Origin: CAYMQB01 sp964392665
GTDB lineage: Bacteria > Hydrothermota > E44-bin80
Length of the DNA: 31,083 nt
Assembly (NCBI GenBank): GCA_964392665.1
Contig: CAYMQB010000036.1
Span: forward strand, 1-31,083
Direction of reading: 5' to 3'
This document shows positions 24,260-31,083 of this stretch, one piece after another (the first letter of the stretch is position 1; every line of letters begins with the position of its first letter). Both the position numbers and the translations under genes were made by a program. The notes beneath the pieces are model-generated. The model searched no databases and was not told where the DNA came from. It worked only from the letters and a program-made list of their open reading frames with translations.

Positions 24260-25888
24260 ATGAGCAAAAAGATTCTCCTATCTTTTACTATACTTTTGAT
24301 TGTTTTCGTATTGTTTTTTGGATGCACAAAAAAACCTACGGATGTTCCCGTTTATAATCAACCACCAGAAACCTTTTTGGTTAACATTCCACCGGATAGC
24401 GGGTATATATATCATGCAAGGTTAATTTACTGGTATGGTACGGATGCAGATGGTAAAATAATCCGATATGATTGGGCAATAGATGATACAACATATTCAC
24501 AAAACATTCCAGGTTCTGGATGGCATTATCTTTATATGGATTCGACACTTGCTACACAGGATACGATAGCATTCGAGGCACCACTACCTGATACGGTCTA
24601 TACCCACACATTTTATGTAAGAGCAGTTGATAACGATACAACACCGGACCCAACACCTTCCCATAAAGTTTTCAACACAAGTAATATTCCTCCGAATACG
24701 AGATTTATATCAACACCCGATGACAGTTCACAAAGATTCATTCTTGCAAGTGCGACTGACAAATGGGCTGGAATCAACTTCGAATGGACGGCAATTGACA
24801 GCGATAAGGTCTTTCCTGCACAGTTCCAGTACTGCTGGGATGATACCACAATCGACTTCAATACTGTAACACACGAAGGATGGTCTGCCCCTGTGAACGA
24901 AGAGTCTTTCTATTTTACGGGTGAAAACTCTCCATATGGGGAAGGCTATCATACAGTCTATTTAAGGGCACTTGATGATGCAGGCTCTATCGACCGATCC
25001 TTGTGTGATACGCTTGGAATAGAGGAAATAGACTCATCCGTAACACCATGGGATACAACTTACGATATATACAATCAATGGAGAACGATTCGCTTCGTTA
25101 TTCCCAATATAGGTGAAGATCCGACCTACAGGAACTTGCTTTGGATTAACCTCGTAACAAACGCTTACATAAACAACAACATAACAAGACCGTTTTACCA
25201 TTCTATACTCGATGATTCAATAATTGGACTTTCCTACGATACCCTTGCTTATTCGACGGGAGCGTGTGACCATACCATGCTTGGTAATTACTCCACAATT
25301 CTCTGGTCAAGAGGGGACAAAGACGGTTCTGCAACATCATTACAGGATAAGGAAAAACTTCTTACCGACTTTCTTCAGGTAGGGGGAAGAATAATATTTA
25401 CAGGTTCATCAATACTCAAAACCGGTAAGTATGCAGAGAACGAATCATTTGGAATCAAAAAACCCTTTCCATTCTCAGAACTTCACATCGACAAATACAA
25501 AACGCTTAATGCCGGAACTGCAACAGATACGAGTATTTCCCCTGCTGCAAGCGACACTGCTTTTTTCAGTGAGAATTCCTCCTTCCCTCACCTTTCTCTT
25601 AATTCATCGTTACTCTGGCATCCTATAGTAGACTTTCAAGTTATTGCAGAGGCATTGGCTCTTGACCTGTGGGGTGAATACAACGGCACACTAGACATAG
25701 TATTCTCAATAAACCACTATCGAGACAACGGCGAATTCGAAAGAATGCCCTGTGGAACAAGGTTTACTGCAGAAGGTACAACAATTCCTACATTCTTCTA
25801 CTTAGGATTTCCCATGTCCTATCTCGATTATGGAAAAGGACATCGCCTTATTAGAGAAATGTTGACGGAATTGGATGAGATGCCTTAG
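24260..25888 (+). CDS. Surface lipoprotein with beta-sandwich repeats
   Basis: The 542-residue protein begins with a signal peptide and lipobox 'LFFGC', making Cys22 the lipid-bearing residue. 'PPETFLVNIPPDSGYIYHARLIYWYGTDADGKI' (about 34-70) and 'PPNTRFISTPDDSS...WAGINFEWTAIDSD' are repeats of an Ig-like motif of the form 'W.G.D.DG', common in surface proteins. The last 240 residues ('QWRTIRFVIPNIG', 'STILWSRGD', 'LLTDFLQVGGRIIFTGSS') are unrecognised but resemble a glutamine-amidotransferase-like Rossmann domain with no nucleophile evident. The gene has its own promoter and terminator. Function unknown. Confidence 0.88.
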   Translation: MSKKILLSFTILLIVFVLFFGCTKKPTDVPVYNQPPETFLVNIPPDSGYIYHARLIYWYGTDADGKIIRYDWAIDDTTYSQNIPGSGWHYLYMDSTLATQDTIAFEAPLPDTVYTHTFYVRAVDNDTTPDPTPSHKVFNTSNIPPNTRFISTPDDSSQRFILASATDKWAGINFEWTAIDSDKVFPAQFQYCWDDTTIDFNTVTHEGWSAPVNEESFYFTGENSPYGEGYHTVYLRALDDAGSIDRSLCDTLGIEEIDSSVTPWDTTYDIYNQWRTIRFVIPNIGEDPTYRNLLWINLVTNAYINNNITRPFYHSILDDSIIGLSYDTLAYSTGACDHTMLGNYSTILWSRGDKDGSATSLQDKEKLLTDFLQVGGRIIFTGSSILKTGKYAENESFGIKKPFPFSELHIDKYKTLNAGTATDTSISPAASDTAFFSENSSFPHLSLNSSLLWHPIVDFQVIAEALALDLWGEYNGTLDIVFSINHYRDNGEFERMPCGTRFTAEGTTIPTFFYLGFPMSYLDYGKGHRLIREMLTELDEMP

Positions 25889-25900
25889 TATTTTGGAAAA

Positions 25901-25939
25901 CAAAAAAGGGCAGACTAACCAAAAATCTGCCCTTTTTTT
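25901..25939. terminator. Bidirectional intrinsic terminator
   Basis: GGGCAGA (25908-25914) pairs with TCTGCCC (25926-25932), with A6 before and T7 after. It serves the lipoprotein gene on the plus strand and the C39-like gene that ends at 25955 on the minus strand. Confidence 0.92.
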
Positions 25940-25954
25940 ATCCCTGATAAATCT

Positions 25955-28132
25955 TTACTTTATCTTCACAATCTTTCCTGTAGTTTTCTCATCGCCTGAA
26001 ATAATCTTGTAAATGTAAACACCCGATTCTGCAAACTTACCCTTATCATCCTTACCATCCCAGACAACAATATTGCCTTTTCCATCAAGATGTCTTACAA
26101 TTCTACCGCTGACATCGATAATCTCGATCGACGATTTAAAGGAACGATTGCCATAGATACTAAACCTGACAGATGATGCCATGGGAACAGGAAAAGTAGT
26201 TACAGAAAAAGGTCCCAACCATTCGCGCGAAGATTCTTCCGAAATTCCGACTGCCGCTATCGTGAAGAAATCATCGCTGACATCTTCACCCAGAAATTCA
26301 TTTGTGGAAGTAAGCCCTTTGACTTTGACAAGCGCAGAATGTGTCGTGTCATTCGGTATGGTCCAGTTGAAAGAATGTGTATTCGGATAGGTAATAATAT
26401 TGTTCCAAACATTGCCACCATCAGCGGAGTAGCTTATGACCACATGATGCGGCTCGACACCATAAGTATCCCAGGTAATCTGATGAACCTCACCAACATT
26501 CCACACCTCACCACCATTCGGGTCAGTAACATAAAGCGTGCATCCTGTCTGGGCGTGAATGGTAAAATCAAACGCGCTTCCATCCGCACCAAGAAGCGTA
26601 TTACTGGAATTGTATCCCTCGAGACGAATCCTTGCTCTGTAAGTATTTATGGTATCAGGTGTAATAAACCAATCGTATGAGCCTGTGTTTGGTGCATTGG
26701 AGGTCAGGTTTGTCCAGTCGCTTCCAGCATTTCTCGAGAACCAAATTCCAAGATGGTCGATGCTACCTGCTGTTGTCCATTCTATGGTTTCTGTAGTCCC
26801 TGCGTACCACTGGTCTCCACCATCAGGGGTAACCAGGGTAACTTTGTGTGTCAGGGCACCACCTGGAACAGCTGTCACTACATACGGTTTGGAGTATGTC
26901 CCGCTGTGGTATGTATAATAGTACCACTCTTGTTCACCCCATCCCCAAGTGTTGTAGATTATTACATACTTATCATCGGTATAACCATACCCACAAACAG
27001 AATGATGTATGAATTGATTCTGGAACCAGTAGTAAAGGTTTGCCCAATGAAAAGGTCTTCCTGCGTCAACCTCGCTTGTAATCCAGCTCCAGACGAAATC
27101 ATTTCCCTGTGTCCCCTGAGGGCTTGTCGAGGCGGAAAACGAATAGCCGTTATAGCTATTTGCCATTGTCAGATGTCCCTGTGCAATCCAGGTAATCTGA
27201 GTGCCTCCGGTCGTAGTATCGGTATGCATTGCAATGGCAAGTTCTCTCTGCCCGTTGGGAACATTCAACACGGTATGCCCGACGGCAACGTCGTAATGAT
27301 TGAAATACCAGTCCAGCAATCTGTCATATCCTCTTTCATCCCAGTAACCCATAACCATTGCAGAAGCAGTTGGTGAACATCCATAACTCCATTCATACTC
27401 GGGAACGCTATCTATGTATCCTGCCCTTCCCTTCGAACGGAGCACCGAGAAATCTCCTTCCGCGATGCTTCTCCAGATATTCTTGTGCCTGGTTTCAAGA
27501 ACATTAGCATCTGCATATTTTTCCAATTCAATCGATGCAAAATAGTCTTCATTCTCGCAGTTTAGAGTAAACTCATTTACAAGAACGCTTTTTCCTGCTG
27601 CAGAGAACTTGAACCATTTCATATAAGGTGTCAGGTAATACATCCTGGAGAATGTCGGTTCAGCATCTAAGTATTTCCTTGCTACCCTCTGTGCATCAGT
27701 GTACTTTTGATAGTAGTATGGAAGAACACTCCCATACTCCGGCACAGGAAAATCTGCACTGTTAGCAGAAACAAAAACATAACCATACCTGCCAATTCCT
27801 GCCATTTCCTTTTCTATAGAAACAGCATCACCAAAACCGTACTGCAATTTCGCTTTCTCTAACAACTCTTTCTTCTCCCGAATCATATTAAGAATGTGTG
27901 ACCTTTCAGGAAATTCATTTTTTACTGAAATCCCAAATTCATAACCCATAAGTTCATCCTCTATATCATAGTATGGGATTCCTCGACCCAGCGAAATATT
28001 ATTGCCAAAAACGGAAATGGCTTTGTTATATGCAACATCTCTTGCAAGGTCGTACGAAATGTCCGATGCAAAAAGCCCAAAAGATAACAGGAGAAAAGAT
28101 AAAATGAATATCAAACATTCCTTTCTTTTCAT
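25955..28132 (-). CDS. Secreted C39-like cysteine peptidase with C-terminal sorting domain
   Basis: The 725-residue protein begins with a signal peptide (1-22). A peptidase_C39_2-like domain has 'SYGCSPTASAMVMGYW' with Cys252, 'FIHHSVCGYGYTDDKYVIIYNTWGW' with His377 and Asn394, a papain-like triad. Two Kre9-type Ig-like domains follow ('VTPDGGDQWYAGTTETIEW', 'TDPNGGEVWNVGEVHQITW'; about 430-630). The C-terminus is a FlgD-like sorting domain (about 640-725), with 'GRIVRHLDGKGN' and 'ESGVYIYKI' and a basic tail. AAGGAGGG precedes ATG 28132. A strong terminator lies just upstream, so it may need its own promoter, not seen. It probably cleaves extracellular peptides. Confidence 0.88.
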   Translation of the reverse strand: MKRKECLIFILSFLLLSFGLFASDISYDLARDVAYNKAISVFGNNISLGRGIPYYDIEDELMGYEFGISVKNEFPERSHILNMIREKKELLEKAKLQYGFGDAVSIEKEMAGIGRYGYVFVSANSADFPVPEYGSVLPYYYQKYTDAQRVARKYLDAEPTFSRMYYLTPYMKWFKFSAAGKSVLVNEFTLNCENEDYFASIELEKYADANVLETRHKNIWRSIAEGDFSVLRSKGRAGYIDSVPEYEWSYGCSPTASAMVMGYWDERGYDRLLDWYFNHYDVAVGHTVLNVPNGQRELAIAMHTDTTTGGTQITWIAQGHLTMANSYNGYSFSASTSPQGTQGNDFVWSWITSEVDAGRPFHWANLYYWFQNQFIHHSVCGYGYTDDKYVIIYNTWGWGEQEWYYYTYHSGTYSKPYVVTAVPGGALTHKVTLVTPDGGDQWYAGTTETIEWTTAGSIDHLGIWFSRNAGSDWTNLTSNAPNTGSYDWFITPDTINTYRARIRLEGYNSSNTLLGADGSAFDFTIHAQTGCTLYVTDPNGGEVWNVGEVHQITWDTYGVEPHHVVISYSADGGNVWNNIITYPNTHSFNWTIPNDTTHSALVKVKGLTSTNEFLGEDVSDDFFTIAAVGISEESSREWLGPFSVTTFPVPMASSVRFSIYGNRSFKSSIEIIDVSGRIVRHLDGKGNIVVWDGKDDKGKFAESGVYIYKIISGDEKTTGKIVKIK

Positions 28133-28147
28133 TTCTCCCTCCTTAGT

Positions 28148-28180
28148 AAAAAAAGGGAGGGGTGAATGTCCACCCCTCCC
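28148..28180 (-). terminator. Intrinsic terminator of the surface-protein gene
   Basis: GGGAGGGGTG (28155-28164) pairs with CACCCCTCCC (28171-28180) around a 6-nt loop. On the minus strand it is followed by T7 (28154-28148). It lies between the gene ending at 28202 and the C39-like gene, whose ribosome site begins right after. Confidence 0.93.
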
Positions 28181-28201
28181 TTCCTGAGTAATGTGTTTTC
28201 T

Positions 28202-29938
28202 CTAATGAATAACCAGCAGTTTCCGTGTTTCCGAATACGGACCTGCTTTAAGGTTGTAAAGATAAACCCCTCCGGGAACCTTGCTACCGTTGTTGTCTGT
28301 GCCATTCCAGACGGTAAAGTAGGAGCCGGCACCGGGAATACCTCTTGCAAGTGTTTTGACCAATCTGCCCGAAATATCGTAGATATCGAGAGAAATCGAT
28401 GTTCTGGAAGGAACGCTAAATCTTATCATCGTTTTCTCACTAACAGGATTCGGATAGTTCTGGAAAAGCTTCACAGTTGTGAGCTGAGCGATATCTCCGT
28501 TCTCGGTAATACCAAGAATAGTGTCTTTGTGGACATAATAAACATCTGCTGGTTGAATACCGTTAGCCATCTGACACCAGGTTATACCAGGACCATCGAG
28601 AGGAACGTTGTATGTCGAGTGTGCAAAGATAGCATTTATTGAATCCTGTACTGGTATGCCACTCACCTTTCCTCCGAAATTGACTGCTCCGGTATATGGT
28701 GATATCTCTGCGTAGTTGACATTGAAAGGAGCATATGCTCCCGTATCGGTCGATGCACTCTCCGGCAGTGTTGTCGAAAAATAAACGGTGTTGTCATCCG
28801 CAATTCCAAGAGATGGAAACCCGGCACAGTAAGAGCGCTGAATACAGCTTGTCATAACAATTTTCTGGGGTGATGCCCAGGAGCCCCCCTGTTTGTGAGT
28901 ATAATATAGCGAACCCGCGGGACCACACTGGTTCCATCCTGACAGACCTCCAGAGCCTCCAGTTGTAGTCAAATTTTCCTGAAATACAACATGAGGAACA
29001 CTATTATAGTCAACAACTACTCCACAACAGGCATAGGGATGCATACTCGATGGACCCGTAGCAATAATTTCATTGGTCCAGGTATTTGTTGAGGCAGTCC
29101 AGTGGAGTCCAAAAATATCCATATTGCCGTCTCCGGACTTGTCAAAATTTATAACAACCTGCATATCTCCTGAATTCGGATCCGGAGCGATACAAGGCAG
29201 TATCCATGAACCTGGCATCACAGTTCCATTTTCATATGCCGTGGCATTTCCAGCCCAGGAAGTTCCACCATCCGTCGAGTAATTGTAGTTTACCGCATGT
29301 TCTCCGCCAATCGTTCCCACATTGTAAACAGCCATTATTAGTGTATCTTCATATATTGCAATCACAGGGAAACTCTCTTCTTCACCATTCGTTGCAGAAA
29401 TGAACTGAGCAGGTCTCTCAACATTATATTGGATCACACCTGCCGAAGTATCGAGTATTGCCCTTGTATAGAACGATTCGTAACCATCAGGTGAACCTGT
29501 CTGGTGCCAGATGAAGTGAAGATTACCGTGGCTGTCTGCACAAACAGCCGGTCTTCCAGTATCCTGTCCCTGGTTCGAAGTGAAACTGTCGGGATAACTC
29601 CAGAACTTGAACATATCATCCCAGTAAGAAAAAAGTGATTGTGTTGCCCAGGATACCCCCGATTCCCAGATGACAACAGGGAAATAGTAACTACCTGCAG
29701 CAGCGTTCGTGATATGCTTTGCATTAACATAGTTCTGCGGTGAACTGAAGGCATCACCATAATCAACACTAGGAAAAACCAGGCAAATGCTATCTTTAGC
29801 AGGTGGGTTCTCGGAAATATTTCCACCCTCAGCTCCAATGGTCGGAAGCATTCCGTCAATTTTCTCTGCAGGGAACGATCCGAAAAGGAAACCAACACCG
29901 AGTAATACTACTACAACAATTATGCCAAAAAACTTCAT
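28202..29938 (-). CDS. Secreted surface protein with C-terminal sorting domain
   Basis: The 578-residue protein has a signal peptide (1-20), then a body with beta-rich repeats resembling sialidase/BNR-type propellers ('ADSHGNLHFIWHQTG', 'STDGGTSWAGN'), and a typical T9SS-like C-terminal domain: 'LFQNYPNPVSEKTMIRFSVP', 'LDIYDISGRLVKTLARG', 'VWNGTDNNGSKVPGGVYLYNLKAG'. The site AAGGAGG precedes ATG 29938. It lies 75 bases after the PorV-like gene and is likely in the same operon. The substrate is not known. Confidence 0.88.
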   Translation of the reverse strand: MKFFGIIVVVVLLGVGFLFGSFPAEKIDGMLPTIGAEGGNISENPPAKDSICLVFPSVDYGDAFSSPQNYVNAKHITNAAAGSYYFPVVIWESGVSWATQSLFSYWDDMFKFWSYPDSFTSNQGQDTGRPAVCADSHGNLHFIWHQTGSPDGYESFYTRAILDTSAGVIQYNVERPAQFISATNGEEESFPVIAIYEDTLIMAVYNVGTIGGEHAVNYNYSTDGGTSWAGNATAYENGTVMPGSWILPCIAPDPNSGDMQVVINFDKSGDGNMDIFGLHWTASTNTWTNEIIATGPSSMHPYACCGVVVDYNSVPHVVFQENLTTTGGSGGLSGWNQCGPAGSLYYTHKQGGSWASPQKIVMTSCIQRSYCAGFPSLGIADDNTVYFSTTLPESASTDTGAYAPFNVNYAEISPYTGAVNFGGKVSGIPVQDSINAIFAHSTYNVPLDGPGITWCQMANGIQPADVYYVHKDTILGITENGDIAQLTTVKLFQNYPNPVSEKTMIRFSVPSRTSISLDIYDISGRLVKTLARGIPGAGSYFTVWNGTDNNGSKVPGGVYLYNLKAGPYSETRKLLVIH

Positions 29939-30013
29939 TTTTCATACCTCCTTCTTATTCTATGGTTTTTAAGGTTACGAAAAAACTCTTCACCCCCTTT
30001 CTCTAAATATTTC

Positions 30014-31018
30014 TTAAAATACCAAACTAACCGAAATCCTTTTTACATTTGTCAGATAGGAATAATCACTGTAGGCTGCCTCGACATTAAGTTTTGCAAC
30101 TGCTATGGGAAGATGAATTCCTCCTCCGGCAGACCATTTTTCAGCATCCGTTCCAATCTTATATCCACCCCTTAGGAAAAACATATCGTTGAAACTGTAT
30201 TCCAAACCAGCATACGCCCTTTCATAGTTGTCATTTGGATGCTCACCTTCTATATCAATAAGCACTCTGTTGGGACCACTGCTGAAGGGAACGCCTGAGA
30301 TAGCTACCCGGAAAGACATAGGAAGTGGGAAACTTTCATGTTCGTACTCCTCAACGCTGGGGTCAGTAGCATCAAAGGACTTATATGCCGCATCGGGACC
30401 GAAGTTGGCAATTACTATCCCCAACTTTATTGACCTGAACTGAGTATCATATAGTGTTCCTACGTCAGCACCCATACCCTGGCTTTTTGTGTTATCCCTA
30501 TCATCCAGTGTTGAAAACACATATCTTAAATTTACGCCAACTGAAAATCTATCGGTAAGGGACTTTGCATAGGAAATCTGACCTGCATACTGGTAACAAA
30601 GAAAGTACTCCCCGGTCCAGTTGCCGTGCTCTCCCCCTATCATTGGTTCGGTAACCTGCATTGCTTCATCTAAGAAAAGTGATGTAAAACTAAAACCTAT
30701 GTTTCCAAAAAGTGGAGAAATTGGCACGACGACACCTGCATATCCTAAATTAATACCTGCCGGATACTTTATTCCGTTGGTAATCAACTCATAGTTTTTT
30801 AGCAATGCTATCCCTGCTGGATTATAGAATAGTGCTGAAGCATCGTCTGCAATTGCAGAAAAAGCACTCGACATAGCTGCACCTCTTGCACTTGGTGCAA
30901 TCTTGAGAAACTGAAATCCGGCAGTTCCCACTTTTGACTGCCCGAACAGAGATATTGAGCAGAGAAGCAGTATTACGGTAAAACAAAATGCCAGAGTCCT
31001 TGATTTTTGTATCGCCAT
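30014..31018 (-). CDS. PorV/PorQ-family outer-membrane protein
   Basis: The 334-residue protein has a signal peptide ending at about residue 27 and the family block 'GFQFLKIAPSARGAAMSSAFSAIADDASALFYNPAGIALL' (about 34-73), then strand-rich barrel sequence ending 'RISVSLVF' with a C-terminal Phe. Members include PorV, which shuttles cargo in the type IX secretion system. AAGGGAGG precedes ATG 31018. Its neighbours on the same strand encode sorting-domain proteins, in line with a cargo-handling role. It is not proven to be a secretion factor; other family members are plain porins. Confidence 0.9.
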   Translation of the reverse strand: MAIQKSRTLAFCFTVILLLCSISLFGQSKVGTAGFQFLKIAPSARGAAMSSAFSAIADDASALFYNPAGIALLKNYELITNGIKYPAGINLGYAGVVVPISPLFGNIGFSFTSLFLDEAMQVTEPMIGGEHGNWTGEYFLCYQYAGQISYAKSLTDRFSVGVNLRYVFSTLDDRDNTKSQGMGADVGTLYDTQFRSIKLGIVIANFGPDAAYKSFDATDPSVEEYEHESFPLPMSFRVAISGVPFSSGPNRVLIDIEGEHPNDNYERAYAGLEYSFNDMFFLRGGYKIGTDAEKWSAGGGIHLPIAVAKLNVEAAYSDYSYLTNVKRISVSLVF

Positions 31019-31028
31019 ATTCCCTCCC

Positions 31029-31083
31029 TTATTTTATCACGACGAATTTGCCGATCTGAATATTTCCGTTTGGGTGCGACTCG
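31029..31083 (-). CDS. C-terminus of an upstream gene, probably a sorting-domain protein (partial)
   Basis: The minus-strand frame ends '...ESHPNGNIQIGKFVVIK' with TAA at 31031-31029. The GKFVVIK end is typical of FlgD-like sorting domains. Its stop is 10 bases from ATG 31018, so it would be cotranscribed with the PorV-like gene. Only 17 residues are visible. Confidence 0.6.
   Translation of the reverse strand, partial: ESHPNGNIQIGKFVVIK

Overview
This 31 kb window looks like part of a bacterial chromosome from an uncultured, diderm, FCB-affiliated or candidate-phylum lineage. WOR-3/Stahlbacteria-like is my best guess, by inference only. The reasons are: several outer-membrane barrels of the PorV/PorQ and related types; secreted proteins with FlgD-like C-terminal sorting domains; a lipoprotein; an S55 (SpoIVB-type) protein in a diderm context; and an archaeal-type fructose-1,6-bisphosphate aldolase/phosphatase. 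Shine-Dalgarno sites of the AAGGAGG type match the 16S 3' end at the left edge. Seven promoters share TTGACA with a 17-nt spacer.

Layout. 1-1581: 3' end of 16S rRNA, tRNA-Ile(GAU), a barrel-protein gene, tRNA-Ala(UGC) and a strong terminator, with no 23S following. 2138-4235 (-): glycerate kinase and ddl. 4652-8821 (-): operon of a zinc-ribbon protein, a permuted S55-domain protein and a secreted beta-propeller. 9003-10106 (+): aldolase/phosphatase. 10197-11883: a decaying zone with a frameshifted, partly deleted gcvH copy and a barrel gene whose signal peptide carries an in-frame stop. 12317-15152 (+): intact gcvH, a macro-domain protein and a membrane-tethered GltD-like flavoprotein. 15503-18861 (-): a small barrel protein, an unknown helical protein, tsaB, tsaE and coaX. 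19209-23934 (-): a probable lipid-linked sugar module of a GT-C glycosyltransferase with seven TPRs, an ArnC-ArnA(formyltransferase) fusion and a methyltransferase. 24260-25888 (+): a lipoprotein. 25955-31083 (-): a secretion cluster with a cargo C-terminus, a PorV-like barrel, a sorting-domain surface protein and a C39-like peptidase with a sorting domain.

How the genes work together. The right end is a cell-surface cluster in which the PorV-like protein probably handles sorting-domain cargo. The 19-24 kb module may formylate an amino sugar, attach it to a polyprenyl carrier and transfer it to protein or glycan. tsaB/tsaE support tRNA t6A formation, coaX coenzyme A synthesis, ddl peptidoglycan synthesis, and the aldolase/phosphatase gluconeogenesis.

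Gaps longer than about 300 bases (1582-2137, 4236-4651, 11884-12316, 15153-15502, 17336-17660, 18862-19208, 23970-24206 with its flanks) mostly hold decayed copies of dispersed repeats and regulatory sites, not genes. Two genes (13446 and 23934) appear to be transcribed without a leader. No CRISPR array, insertion sequence or phage gene was seen.
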